This document shows positions 1 to 10,881 of a DNA stretch of 64,000 nt, in pieces; position 1 is the stretch's first letter, and each line of letters starts with the position of its first letter. The notes under the pieces were generated by a model. It made no database searches. It saw nothing but the letters and a program-made list of their open reading frames with translations, and was not told the origin of the DNA. A program made the position numbers and the translations under genes. The stretch is from Sambucus nigra. Taxonomy: Eukaryota > Streptophyta > Magnoliopsida > Dipsacales > Adoxaceae. The stretch lies in the NCBI GenBank assembly GCA_949130495.1, contig CASBWL010000411.1, positions 1-64,000 on the forward strand, read 5' to 3'.

Positions 1-2
1 AG

Positions 3-847
3 GGTTTCGGCAGGGCCATCAGGGTCCGAATGGCCATCAGAACCAGCAGGGTCAGAATGGTCAGCATCAGTTTCAGCAGGGCCAGCAGGGCTAGTGGAGG
101 AACGGTAATGGCCACCAGGGCCGGGGGCAACAGGGACAGAGAGGGGGAAACTTCCCGGGGAAGTGTTTCGTTTGTGGCAAGACTGGCCATAAACGCCAGG
201 ACTGTCCTGATAGGGGCAGGGCCCCGCAGCAGCAGCAGGGTGCTCGACACGAGCCACAGAGGCCACTTTCTCCACCAGCCCTTCCAGCTCCAGCCCAGGT
301 ACCAGCTCTTCCAGCCATTCCTGCAGCTCCTGTGCAGCAGGGACAGTTACAGTATGGACGTGTCTATAACGTCCACCAGGCAGCAGCTCCGCAGGCACCA
401 CCCGCAATTGAGGGTATATTTCCTATCCATGGTACTATGGGTCGGGTTTTGTTTGATACGGGATCAACGCATTGTTTTATAGCTACACATTTTGCGAAAG
501 CCTTAGGGTTGTTAGCTACGGCAGAGAGCACAGTGACGTGTGTAGACTCACCATTGGGGAGTGGGTCACTTATTTTCTTTATATGCCGAGGAGTGGGGGT
601 AGAGATTGGTAGTCTGGTATTACCTGCAGATATGTTGGTATTAGATATGCATGTTCACGATGTGATTATCGGTATGGATTGGCTCGCAGATTATAGAGCC
701 ATGATTGATTGCTTCGGTGGGAGCATTGTTTTTGCCATTCCGGGGCAAGAGATGTTTGTAGTGGCGATGCCTCGCCCAGAGGGAGGCTCGACCGCTCATT
801 TGTATTACATAGAGGAGGATACCTCTAAGGAGGTTGTGATTCCTTGA
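3..847 (+). pseudogene. gag C-terminus and aspartic protease, Tekay copy 1 (broken)
   Basis: The reading frame opens at the window edge in the glutamine/glycine-rich gag tail. A TAG at 92-94 sits just before a zinc knuckle of the CX2CX4HX4C type (164-205). The retropepsin-like protease follows, with its DTGS active-site motif near 455-466, and ends at a TGA (845-847). Gag packages the RNA and protease cuts the polyprotein. Both stops are in the same positions as in copy 2. This piece is the degraded partner of 7779-8625. Confidence 0.85.
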
Positions 848-880
848 GATTCGATCCCAGTTGTCAGGGAGTATTCTGAT

Positions 881-1893
881 GTGTTTCAGGAGATACAAGG
901 CCTACCCCCCAGTCGAGAGAGAGACTTTGTTATAGACTTATTGCCATATACGAGACCTATAGCACGCGCACCGTACCGTATGGCCCCAGCTGAGATGAGG
1001 GAGTTACGGGATCAGATTGAGCAGTTGTTGGGTCAGGGGTTTATTCGGAGGAGTACTTCACCGTGGGGTACCCCTGTTTTGTTCGTGAAGAAGAGAGATG
1101 GTTCACTGAGATTGTGTGTGGACTACCGGGAGTTGAATAAGGTCACGATACAGAATAAGTATCCGTTGCCTCGAATCTATGACTTATTCGACCAATTGAG
1201 AGGAGCTTCCTTCTTCTCGAAGATTGATTTGCGATCGGGATACCATCAGTTGCGTATCAGGGAAGGGGATGTCTCGAAGACGGCGTTCTTAACGAGATAT
1301 GGTTCTTACGAGTTTCGGGTTATGCCTTTTGGTTTGACCAATGCTCCAGCCGTGTTTATGGACTTAATGGATAGGGTGTTCAGAGATTTCCTAGATCAGT
1401 TTGTCATTGTCTTCATCGATGATATTCTGGTTTACTCCCAGACAGAGGAGGAGCACGCCGAGCATTTGAGGCAAGTTTTGCAGACGCTACCTCAGAACGA
1501 GCTGTATACAAAATATGAGAAGTGCGGGTTTTGGCTAAAGGAGGTCCAGTTTTTGGGACACATTATTTTCGACCGGGGATATCTGTTGATTCGGGGAAGG
1601 TATCCGCGGTGAGGGAGTGGGAACAGCCCACGACACCGACAGAGATCCGTAGTTTCTTGGGTCTCGCAGGATACTACAGGAGGTTCATTCGGGGATTTTC
1701 GAAGATAGCGGGTCCTTTGACACATCTGACTCGTAAAGGTGTGCCATTCATCTGGAGTGATGCCTGTCAGTTGGCATTCGATGAGTTGAAGGATAAGTTG
1801 ACCTCAGCACCTGTGTTAGCATTGCCGAGACCGGGAGTTGAGTATTTAGTTTACACCGATGCGTCCTTAAAAGGACTTGGAGGTGTATTATAG
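881..1893 (+). pseudogene. reverse transcriptase and start of RNase H, Tekay copy 1 (frameshifted)
   Basis: The reverse transcriptase domain includes the FIDD catalytic box, which replaces the usual YVDD in many plant Ty3 elements. A run of five G in copy 2 is four G here (1575-1578). This one-base loss moves the frame, so the first part stops at 1612 and the rest continues in the next frame (to 1893). There a CAG of copy 2 has become TAG (1891-1893), just after the first RNase H aspartate motif. Both changes are private to this copy and therefore arose after the duplication. Confidence 0.9.
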
Positions 1894-1965
1894 CAGGAGA
1901 GTCAGGCCATAGCTTATGCATCCCGTAAGCTAAAGCCTCACGAGAATAATTACCCCACTCATGAC

Positions 1966-3090
1966 TTGGAGTTAGCGGCAGTGGTATTTGCCCTATGGAT
2001 TTGGCGACATTACCTTTTAGGGGAAAAGTTTCGATTGTTCACGGACCACAAATCCCTACAGTACCTATTCACGCAGAAAGAATTGAATATGCGGCAGCGA
2101 AGGTGGCTTGAGTTTGTGAAAGACTATCAGTTTGATATCCAATATCACCCGGGGAAGGCTAACGTAGTAGCAGACGCGTTGAGCCGTAGACCTGTAGATG
2201 AGGTGGCGGAAGTGTGGAAAGCCAAGTGGAAGGAATTGGGACACCAGGATGCAGTGACCCGATCGTTCATGTCTGTGATGACCGTTACACCGCAGATTGT
2301 CACGAAGGTAGTAAGGGCACAGGCAAATGACTCGTTCTGTCAGGAGCAGATAGTTCGATTACTAGCAGAGGGAGCCGAGTCCTATACCGTTAGCTCAGAC
2401 GGGGGATTACGCTTCAATGGGAGACTAGTAGTTCCGGAAGGGGAGGAATTGCGGCACGAGGTGATGGCGAAGTCGCACGACTTACGGTTCGCGGTACATC
2501 CCGGTGGGGAGAAAATGTACCAGGACATGAGACGACAGTATTGGTGGAGCGGGATGAAGAGAGATATTGCCGTGTTTGTTTCAAAATGCGCCACTTGTCA
2601 GCTAGTAAAAGTGGATCATCAGAGACCGGCAGGACTGCTACAGCCATTGGAGGTCCCGATGTGGATGTGGGAGAGCATATCCATTGACTTTATCACAGGG
2701 TTGCCTACGTCGCAGAGAGGTCACGACTCCATTTGGGTAATTATGGACAGGTTGACCAAAGTTGCTCATTTTCTACCCGTAAGGACAGACTACACTGCGG
2801 GACAGTATGCCCAGCTCTTTATTTATGAGATAGTGAGACTTCACGGTGTGCCCCTAAATATCGTGTCTGACCGAGACAAGATATTTGTTTCACAGTTTTG
2901 GGAGAGTTTTCAGGAGGCCATGGGAACGGAATTGCGGTTGAGTACGGCGTATCACCCGCAGACCGATGGGCAGACCGAGCGTACAAACCAGATGTTGGAG
3001 AACATGCTACGGATGAGTATCATTGATTTTGGAGGTGGATGGGAGCAGTATCTTCCACTGGTGGAGTTTGCTTACAACAACTCCTACTAG
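1966..3090 (+). pseudogene. RNase H and integrase core, Tekay copy 1
   Basis: The frame covers the rest of RNase H (FTDHKSL motif), the HHCC zinc domain of integrase (CATC near 2588-2599) and the catalytic core with the DD35E triad, as in copy 2. It stops at a TAG (3088-3090) after the NNSY motif, at exactly the position of the TAG in copy 2. The start at 1966 is only the first ATG after the upstream stop; the protein was part of a larger polyprotein. Confidence 0.9.
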
Positions 3091-3102
3091 TTCACCATTG
3101 GC

Positions 3103-3741
3103 ATGGCTCCATTTGAGGCGTTGTACGGTAGACCTTGTCGTCCCCCAGCATGTTGGTTGGAGGTGGGGGACAACAAACTACTTGGGCCGGAAGTGATTCA
3201 GGATACTTCGGCGAGGATAGAATTGATTCGGAGTCGCATTCGGGTAGCTCAGGATCGGCAGAAGAGCTATGCTGATGCAAAGAGGTTCTTCAGGGAGTTC
3301 CAACTGGGGGACCAGGTTTTGCTCAGAGTATCTCCTATGAAGGGGATTATGCGTTTCGGGAAGAAAGGGAAGTTGTCACCGATATATGTGGGACCATTTC
3401 CTATTATTGAGCGGATTGGACCGGTTGCGTATAGGCTTGGATTACCGGAACATTTACATCGGATTCACGATGTGTTTCATATTTCCTCGCTAAGGAAATA
3501 TCTTAGAGACAATTTGGCTCATTCTCACATTGCTTTGGAGGATATCGATCTCCAGCCGGATAGCTCCTACAAGGAGGGGCCGATTGCTATTTTGGACCGA
3601 AGTGAGCGGAAACTGCGGTCAAAGATAGTTCCATTAGTGCGTGTTCAGTGGCGACATCATAATGTCGAGGAGTCCACATGGGAGCGCGAGGATGAGATGC
3701 GCGAACGTTATCCAGAGTTGTTCTTACCAGGTACTTTCTAG
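3103..3741 (+). pseudogene. integrase C-terminus with GPY/F module and chromodomain-like tail, Tekay copy 1
   Basis: The frame continues in phase after the TAG at 3088. It holds a GPF-type module (VGPFPII, about residues 95-138) and a C-terminal chromodomain-like segment (VQWR and ESTWE motifs, about residues 140-205), the mark of chromoviruses, which is thought to guide integration into heterochromatin. The protein sequence is identical to copy 2 (10882-11520). It ends about 30 bases before the polypurine tract. Confidence 0.9.
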
Positions 3742-3783
3742 TTCCGAATTTCGGGACGAAATTCAGTTATTAGGGGGGAAGTA

Positions 3784-6702
3784 TGTAATACCCCGTATTT
3801 TTGTGATATTTATTTATGGGATTAATTAAATTAAATGTGTATTAATTGGAAATTAATCCGGATTAAAATACTAGCGAGATGCGAGTTGGTATTTGATTGT
3901 AATGTGCATATATGATTATATATGAATATTGAATTATGAAACTTGTCGTGAGATTGAAATACGGTAATTTCGAAATCTTGTTGAGACGCGTGTGACAGTC
4001 GCGTCAAGGAAATATTTATTTTAATTAAAAAGTGAATTTTAGTTCTATTAACCGTATGGTCGTTTTGAGTGCGCCAACGCGTCCGGAAGGGTTGAAATAG
4101 TCAGAAAACACTAGCCGGGGGTTTGGTTTGGGTCCCGGGGCATTTTTAGGCCATACCGGCAACGTATAAGGGTAATTTGGTAATTTTGGATTTTTGGGAA
4201 TTATTAACTACGAAAATTGGGAATTAAAAAGCTGACTTAGTAATTCCCCACTTAACCCACTAATCCCACTAATACCCAAATAGGCTACGGAAGTTATTGA
4301 AACTTGTTCCAAAAGAATTTCTAAAACACAAAACCCTAGCCACCATTAACACCTTGAGAAGAAAAGCTTGTTGAGAGAGAGAGAAGGAATTCTGCAGAAA
4401 GAGAGAGAGAACACTCCAGAAATTCGTCATCAAATTCAGAGATTCAAATAAGGCAAGTGATTTAATTTCGTTTTTATAGAGAATGCTTCTTCCATGCGTA
4501 GGATATTCAATTAAATTGTATTGTTGTTGAAGTATGATGAAAACCCATTTAATTGGATGTAGAGATTTATAAATCTATTGAGGAAATTGCATGTAGAACA
4601 TTGATAGGATGATTAGTGGGATGATAATACATCTTTTACATTATAAAAACGGATTTAGTTATGTCTTAGAATGACTTGATTTTTCTAGGGTTCATGTTCT
4701 TGAGAATTTGGGAAAAATGTTGGAGAATTGTTAATTTGATGTAGTTTAGTGTGGTTTGAACCCACATAAATGTTGTAATACGGATGAAACATGTTTAGGA
4801 AGGATTAGATACCTTGAAACATCGTTGGAATGACATTTAGAGGAGATTAGAAGTGAAGAGAATTGGGAAAAAACGAAATAAGGATTTCTGGGCTCGAAAC
4901 TGGCCACTCGTTAGAAGACCTGCCCAGGTCGTTCGAACGAGCTCGTTCGAACGAGCTTCTAACGAGTTGACCATTGACTTCTAACGAGGGTGAAGTTCGT
5001 TCGATAATCTCGTTCGAACGAGATCTCGTTAGATAGCCCAGTTCGTTCGAACGAACTCTCGTTCGAACGAGACTTCGAACGAGTTGACAGTTTAGGCTTT
5101 TTAGCCTGTTTTGATCCCGAGTGTCCCGTAACCTTGTGTATACATAGAGATAACCTTCCCTTGATGATTAAATGGTATATTTGGGATGTTTGGGATATAA
5201 TGAGGAGTTAAACCTAGTAGTGAAGTTTGAACCTAAGGGAGAATATGAAGTAGGACGTGAGTGTCTAGTACGATGTGAGAACTATTGACGGCCTAATTTA
5301 TTATATTAACCGGGAACATATAACTTGTGTAGTATTATATGTCGGTACGAGAATGAGAAGTGTACCACCAATATATTATGGTGATTACTAAGACGTGTGC
5401 ATACTTAGTATATGTATTGATTTTATGTGTATGACATACCTACCATACTTGCTATCACGGGAGGTTTGCGTTCGCTTAGGGCCCTCTAATCCTTGTGTTG
5501 CCCGGATTTAGACTGGTTACCTCGATGAACATAGGTCAGAGAAGGACTTATTGGGATGTTAATAAGTCTGCTGATCGTGGGAGCGCAGGTATGTGCGTGA
5601 CCCATGTGATGTGACTGTGTTCGCCTCCATTATTTGTGATGTTGTTATTTGAGAACTATTCCTGAGAGATTCGGAATATGTGATCCTTATGTACGTGATG
5701 TACCGGGATGGATAGCAGAGTATGTGTGCACCGCAGCTAGTCTCGGGGTGCTTGTATTGTATATTTATGACGTGATTAATATACATTAAATTAATGAGAA
5801 CTTTCATGTGGCATTGTATGAATATGGAAACCTTTTGAGAAAAATATAAAGGGATAACCTGAAATGAATTATATTGCTTAAGTGAGAATCTGAATTTTAG
5901 TAAAGCCTCCATTTATTTGATAACGCTAGAATGATATATGGGAATCGAGTAGTAAGGGGTAGAACTTATTACGGTATGGTTAGATATGTATGTTATTTAG
6001 ATGGGTACGGTACGTTAGGAGTGCACATGTAGTCGAGAGGTGAGAATTTCATGTGAGTGCACGTCCTAACATGTATTTTGCATTTAATGTTTTAATGTTA
6101 TTAAAACACTTGCTGTTTTCAAAATGATTTCCACTTTTGGGCTCTGACCCATTTGCTTTCAAATCTATTTTTGTAAAAACCATTTTAGGTGCCCAGCCAC
6201 AAGGACACCATGCTTAGGATTCTCATTCAGGTGACGAGCTGTAGCTGTTTGTGGAAGTTACAGGACTTTGCTTGTAGACGCTTCATCTACTTTGACTCCA
6301 TATTTATCAGTTATCAGTTGTAGGGCATGTCGCCCATTTCTTTTAGAGACATGTCATTTACTTCAGAATTCAGACTTTTGGCATGTAATTATTCAGGATT
6401 CAGACTTGTCGTATTATTTTTCAGTTGTGGGATTGTTGTGGGGAGTTTTCCTACGGATTTATATTTATTTTGTTGGTTATTCATTACTTCATTATGGTGA
6501 ATGGTTGTTATTCTTTCATTATTCTTTTACTGCATGTTAACCAGACTTAACTTAAAATTTGGCACTTACTTTTTAAATACTAGGTGGTTAGTAATTATTA
6601 AAATGTTTTCGACAGTGATGCTATTAACTGAACCAACTTGACATTTTGAATTGATTTAATAAAGGAGTAGCTACCCGGTATTTAATTAGTCGGGGTGTCA
6701 CA
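3784..6702 (+). repeat. Tekay/Del LTR A (shared between copies 1 and 2)
   Basis: The long terminal repeat is 2919 bp and runs from TGTAATACCCC to GGGGTGTCACA. It is preceded by the polypurine tract of copy 1 and followed by the primer site of copy 2, so it serves as 3' LTR of one and 5' LTR of the other. It matches LTR B (11563-14482) with roughly 15-20 differences counted by eye, including one inserted T. It contains a palindrome cluster (4929-5083), a leader-like CT/GA-rich stretch (about 4320-4400) and an inverted repeat (6014-6026 with 6057-6070). Any ORFs within it are short and unsupported. Confidence 0.95.
4929..5083. repeat. cluster of GTTCGAAC palindromes in LTR A
   Basis: Five copies of GTTCGAAC (4931, 4945, 5012, 5045, 5061) and one TTCGAAC (5074) lie in 155 bp, with related TCTAACGAG and GTTCGTTCGA pieces between. 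4929-4954 is a perfect 26-bp palindrome. The same cluster is at 12709-12863 in LTR B, with one C-to-T-type change. Function unknown. Confidence 0.9.
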
Positions 6703-6704
6703 GT

Positions 6705-6722
6705 TGGTATCAGAGCATCAGG
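6705..6722 (+). promoter_or_regulatory. primer-binding site, Tekay copy 2
   Basis: TGGTATCAGAGC lies two bases after the LTR end and is complementary to the 3' end of plant initiator tRNA-Met, the usual primer of this lineage. It marks the start of the copy 2 internal region. Confidence 0.93.
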
Positions 6723-6885
6723 TTCTAGTGTCCTTTAGGATCTGAACGACTTATTATGTTTTTGCTGAGCTTTCTTTGATGTAGAGCCCTATATTTTAGG
6801 ATTGTTGTATTCTCTTGTATTTGCTACGTTCTTCAGCTATTTTAAGTTTATAACTGCGAACTTATAAACTTCATTCTTATTTCAG

Positions 6886-7872
6886 ATGCCTCCACGACGT
6901 GCACAAAGGGTTCCCAGGGATGCGACGCCAGAACCACAACCCGCACCAGCTCAGAGCACGATGAACGCCGCCGAGGTTGAAGCCATTGTGGCTCAGGCGG
7001 TAAATGCCGCACTTGCCGTAGTTCAGCAGGCACCACCTCAGGCGCCAGTAGCAGTGCCAGTTCAGGCCCATGCATTCCCGTCTGCTTGGGAACGTGTACG
7101 TGATACTTTTCAGAAAGCACACCCTCCGGAGTTCGCAGGTAGCTCCGATGTGGTAATTTCGAGTCAGTGGAGGAAGGATATACAGCGGCACTTGAGGATG
7201 TATGAGTGCACAGATGTCCAGAAACAGATGCTAGCTACTTTTAAGCTAGTGGGGTCAGCACTGCAGTGGTGGGAGTCTATTACCACCGTGGGGGAGAGAG
7301 ATACTCTCACTATTCAGGAGTTTTGGGTGCGGTTCGACCGCAAATACTTTCCGTCAGCTGTTCACACGGAGATGAGAAGAAAGTTGATGAGCCTCAAGCA
7401 AGAGGGTAAGACTGTGGCCGAGTATGAGGCCGAATTTACTGATCTTATGAATATTGTTCCGGATGAGATACCTACTGAGGAGAAGAAAATACAAAAATTT
7501 ACAGACGGGTTGACATGGAGGATTCGTCAACACTTGTTAGGGAACTTCTCGTTAGCCACTTATTCTGATGTGGTTAACGCTGCATTGCTCCATTTCCAGG
7601 ATCACCGCTTTCACATGACTGAGGGCAAGCGATCAGGAGAGTCCAGCCATCAGGGCAGGACTGGGGGAAATGGTGCCAGTGGGGCACAATCTGTTCAGAG
7701 GCAGAGACAGGGTGATCAGGGTTCCCAGCAGGGGGATCACAAGAGGTTCAGGTCAGGGAATTTCCGACACGGACAAGGAGGGTTTCGGCAGGGCCATCAG
7801 GGTCCGAATGGCCATCAGAACCAGCAGGGTCAGAATGGTCAGCATCAGTTTCAGCAGGGCCAGCAGGGCTAG
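6886..7872 (+). CDS. gag, Tekay copy 2 (cut before the zinc knuckle)
   Basis: The 328-residue frame starts at the first ATG after the leader. It has an alanine/proline-rich N-terminus, the Ty3 gag capsid core (about residues 75-235, with the WWES and EFWVRFDRKYF motifs) and a glutamine/glycine/histidine-rich tail. It forms the particle shell that packages element RNA. A TAG (7870-7872) ends it 69 bases short of the zinc knuckle (7942-7983, CX2CX4HX4C), which is otherwise intact in the same frame. The same TAG is in copy 1. It is probably a disabling mutation; readthrough cannot be ruled out from sequence. Confidence 0.9.
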   Translation: MPPRRAQRVPRDATPEPQPAPAQSTMNAAEVEAIVAQAVNAALAVVQQAPPQAPVAVPVQAHAFPSAWERVRDTFQKAHPPEFAGSSDVVISSQWRKDIQRHLRMYECTDVQKQMLATFKLVGSALQWWESITTVGERDTLTIQEFWVRFDRKYFPSAVHTEMRRKLMSLKQEGKTVAEYEAEFTDLMNIVPDEIPTEEKKIQKFTDGLTWRIRQHLLGNFSLATYSDVVNAALLHFQDHRFHMTEGKRSGESSHQGRTGGNGASGAQSVQRQRQGDQGSQQGDHKRFRSGNFRHGQGGFRQGHQGPNGHQNQQGQNGQHQFQQGQQG

Positions 7873-8625
7873 TGGAGGAACGGTAATGGCCACCAGGGCC
7901 GGGGGCAACAGGGACAGAGAGGGGGAAACTTCCCGGGGAAGTGTTTCGTTTGTGGCAAGACTGGCCATAAACGCCAGGACTGTCCTGATAGGGGCAGGGC
8001 CCCGCAGCAGCAGCAGGGTGCTCGACACGAGCCACAGAGGCCACTTTTTCCACCAGCCCTTCCAGCTCCAGCCCAGGTACCAGCTCTTCCAGCCATTCCT
8101 GCAGCTCCTGTGCAGCAGGGACAGTTACAGTATGGACGTGTCTATAACGTCCACCAGGCAGCAGCTCCGCAGGCACCACCCGCAATTGAGGGTATGTTTC
8201 ATATCCATGGTACTATGGGTCGGGTTTTGTTTGATACGGGATCAACGCATTGTTTTATAGCTACACATTTTGCGAAAGCCTTAGGGTTGTTAGCTACGGC
8301 AGAGAGCACAGTGACGTGTGTAGACTCACCATTGGGGAGTGGGTCACTTATTTTCTTTATATGCCGGGGAGTGGGGGTAGAGATTGGTAGTCTGGTATTA
8401 CCTGCAGATATGTTGGTATTAGATATGCATGTTCACGATGTGATTATCGGTATGGATTGGCTCGCAGATTATAGAGCCATGATTGATTGCTTCGGTGGGA
8501 GCATTGTTTTTGCCATTCCGGGGCAAGAGATGTTTGTAGTGGCGATGCCTCGCCCAGAGGGAGGCTCGACCGCTCATTTGTATTACATAGAGGAGGATAC
8601 CTCTAAGGAGGTTGTGATTCCTTGA
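7873..8625 (+). pseudogene. zinc knuckle and aspartic protease, Tekay copy 2
   Basis: This segment is in phase with gag and begins right after its stop. It has the nucleic-acid-binding zinc knuckle (7942-7983), a proline/glutamine-rich linker and the retropepsin fold with FDTGS (8230-8244) and IIGMDWL further on. The first ATG in the segment is at 8110, but this was internal to the polyprotein. It ends at a TGA (8623-8625) followed in phase by the reverse transcriptase. The active-site residues are preserved. Confidence 0.87.
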
Positions 8626-8658
8626 GATTCGATCCCAGTTGTCAGGGAGTATTCTGAT

Positions 8659-10869
8659 GTGTTTCAGGAGATACAAGGCCTACCCCCCAGTCGAGAGATA
8701 GACTTTGTTATAGACTTATTGCCAGATACGAGACCTATAGCACGCGCACCGTACCGTATGGCCCCAGCTGAGATGAGGGAGTTACGGGATCAGATTGAGC
8801 AGTTGTTGGGTCAGGGGTTTATTCGGAGGAGTACTTCACCGTGGGGTACCCCTGTTTTGTTCGTGAAGAAGAGAGATGGTTCACTGAGATTATGTGTGGA
8901 CTACCGGGAGTTGAATAAGGTCACGATACGGAATAAGTATCCGTTGCCTCGAATCTATGACTTATTCGACCAATTGAGAGGAGCTTCCTTCTTCTCGAAG
9001 ATTGATTTGCGATCGGGATACCATCAGTTGCGTATCAGGGAAGGGGATGTCTCGAAGACGGCGTTCTTAACGAGATATGGTTCTTACGAGTTTCGGGTTA
9101 TGCCTTTTGGTTTGACCAATGCTCCAGCCGTGTTTATGGACTTAATGGATAGGGTGTTCAGAGATTTCCTAGATCAGTTTGTCATTGTCTTCATCGATGA
9201 TATTCTGGTTTACTCCCAGACAGAGGAGGAGCACGCCGAGCATTTGAGGCAAGTTTTGCAGACGCTACGTCAGAACGAGCTGTATACAAAATATGAGAAG
9301 TGCGGGTTTTGGCTAAAGGAGGTCCAGTTTTTGGGACACATTATTTTCGACCGGGGGATATCTGTTGATTCGGGGAAGGTATCCGCGGTGAGGGAGTGGG
9401 GACAGCCCACGACACCGACAGAGATCCGTAGTTTCTTGGGTCTCGCAGGATACTACAGGAGGTTCATTCAGGGATTTTCGAAGATAGCGGGTCCTTTGAC
9501 ACATCTGACTCGTAAAGGTGTGCCATTCATCTGGAGTGATGCCTGTCAGTTGGCATTCGATGAGTTGAAGGATAAGTTGACCTCAGCACCTGTGTTAGCA
9601 TTGCCGAGACCGGGAGTTGAGTATTTAGTTTACACCGATGCGTCCTTAAAAGGACTTGGAGGTGTATTACAGCAGGAGAGTCAGGCCATAGCTTATGCAT
9701 CCCGTAAGCTAAAGCCTCACGAGAATAATTACCCCACTCATGACTTGGAGTTAGCGGCAGTGGTATTTGCCCTATGGATTTGGCGACATTACCTTTTAGG
9801 GGAAAAGTTTCGATTGTTCACGGACCACAAATCCCTACAGTACCTATTCACGCAGAAAGAATTGAATATGCGGCAGCGAAGGTGGCTTGAGTTTGTGAAG
9901 GACTATCAGTTTGATATCCAATATCACCCGGGGAAGGCTAACGTAGTAGCAGACGCGTTGAGCCGTAGACCTGTAGATGAGGTGGCGGAAGTGTGGAAAG
10001 CCAAGTGGAAGGAATTGGGACACCAGGATGCAGTGGCCCGATCGTTCATGTCTGTGATGACCGTTACACCGCAGATTGTCACGAAGGTAGTAAGGGCACA
10101 GGCAAATGACTCGTTCTGTCAGGAGCAGATAGTTCGATTACTAGCAGAGGGAGCTGAGTCCTATACCGTTAGCTCAGACGGGGGATTACGCTTCAATGGG
10201 AGACTAGTAGTTCCGGAAGGGGAGGAATTGCGGCACGAGGTGATGGCGGAGTCGCACGGCTCACGGTTCGCGGTACATCCCGGTGGGGAGAAAATGTACC
10301 AGGACATGAGACGACAGTATTGGTGGAGCGGGATGAAGAGAGATATTGCCGTGTTTGTTTCAAAATGCGCCACTTGTCAGCTAGTAAAAGTGGATCATCA
10401 GAGACCGGCAGGACTGCTACAGCCATTGGAGGTCCCGATGTGGATGTGGGAGAGCATATCCATTGACTTTATCACAGGGTTGCCTACGTCGCAGAGAGGT
10501 CACGACTCCATTTGGGTAATTGTGGACAGGTTGACCAAAGTTGCTCATTTTCTACCCGTAAGGACAGACTACACTGCGGGACAGTATGCCCAGCTCTTTA
10601 TTTCTGAGATAGTGAGACTTCACGGTGTGCCCCTAAATATCGTGTCTGACCGAGACAAGATATTTGTTTCACAGTTTTGGGAGAGTTTTCAGGAGGCCAT
10701 GGGAACGGAATTGAGGTTGAGTACGGCGTATCACCCGCAGACCGATGGGCAGACCGAGCGTACAAACCAGATGTTGGAGAACATGCTACGGATGAGTATC
10801 ATTGATTTTGGAGGTGGATGGGAGCAGTATCTTCCACTGGTGGAGTTTGCTTACAACAACTCCTACTAG
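8659..10869 (+). CDS. reverse transcriptase - RNase H - integrase, Tekay copy 2
   Basis: The 736-residue open frame is the best preserved pol in the window. Reverse transcriptase occupies about residues 30-200, with the FIDD box at 178-181. RNase H follows (about 325-445, YTDAS and FTDHKS). The integrase HHCC zinc domain ends at CATC (about 570), and the catalytic core has D603, D664 and E700, a regular DD35E spacing. It would copy RNA into DNA and insert it. It has no start of its own, since it belongs to the polyprotein and is cut from gag-protease by a TGA. It ends at a TAG in the middle of integrase. Catalytic residues look intact, so the block is in expression of the polyprotein. Confidence 0.93.
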   Translation: MFQEIQGLPPSREIDFVIDLLPDTRPIARAPYRMAPAEMRELRDQIEQLLGQGFIRRSTSPWGTPVLFVKKRDGSLRLCVDYRELNKVTIRNKYPLPRIYDLFDQLRGASFFSKIDLRSGYHQLRIREGDVSKTAFLTRYGSYEFRVMPFGLTNAPAVFMDLMDRVFRDFLDQFVIVFIDDILVYSQTEEEHAEHLRQVLQTLRQNELYTKYEKCGFWLKEVQFLGHIIFDRGISVDSGKVSAVREWGQPTTPTEIRSFLGLAGYYRRFIQGFSKIAGPLTHLTRKGVPFIWSDACQLAFDELKDKLTSAPVLALPRPGVEYLVYTDASLKGLGGVLQQESQAIAYASRKLKPHENNYPTHDLELAAVVFALWIWRHYLLGEKFRLFTDHKSLQYLFTQKELNMRQRRWLEFVKDYQFDIQYHPGKANVVADALSRRPVDEVAEVWKAKWKELGHQDAVARSFMSVMTVTPQIVTKVVRAQANDSFCQEQIVRLLAEGAESYTVSSDGGLRFNGRLVVPEGEELRHEVMAESHGSRFAVHPGGEKMYQDMRRQYWWSGMKRDIAVFVSKCATCQLVKVDHQRPAGLLQPLEVPMWMWESISIDFITGLPTSQRGHDSIWVIVDRLTKVAHFLPVRTDYTAGQYAQLFISEIVRLHGVPLNIVSDRDKIFVSQFWESFQEAMGTELRLSTAYHPQTDGQTERTNQMLENMLRMSIIDFGGGWEQYLPLVEFAYNNSY

Positions 10870-10881
10870 TTCACCATTGGC

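Larger units (their letters stand above)
1..3783 (+). mobile_element. Tekay/Del-type Ty3/gypsy element, copy 1, internal region (5' end outside window)
   Basis: This internal region matches 7779-11562 of copy 2 almost base for base, at an offset of 7778 and then 7779 after a lost G. It starts inside gag and runs through protease, reverse transcriptase, RNase H, integrase and a chromodomain-like tail. It ends at a purine-rich tract (3772-3781), directly followed by the LTR at 3784. By eye there are about 20 substitutions against copy 2 in 3.8 kb. The element copies itself through an RNA intermediate; this copy is dead (frameshift plus stops). It shares the LTR at 3784-6702 with copy 2, so the two form one tandem array. 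Confidence 0.93.

Noticed and set aside
4929..5083. GTTCGAAC sites as Pol III B-boxes or heat-shock elements
   Set aside because: The core GTTCGA is shared with B-boxes, but the flanking GG and CC are missing. The spacing does not fit the alternating GAA/TTC pattern of heat-shock elements.
5559..5912. 117-codon minus-strand ORF, identical at 13339-13692
   Set aside because: It repeats only because it lies inside the duplicated LTR. No motif, and the diverged solo LTRs do not keep it.
6705..6722. Possible tRNA gene at TGGTATCAGAGC sites
   Set aside because: These are primer-binding sites complementary to a tRNA end; no cloverleaf is present.
7748..8185. Antisense ORFs of 75-145 codons opposite gag/protease
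   Set aside because: Shadows of the glutamine- and glycine-rich coding strand; composition bias keeps them open.
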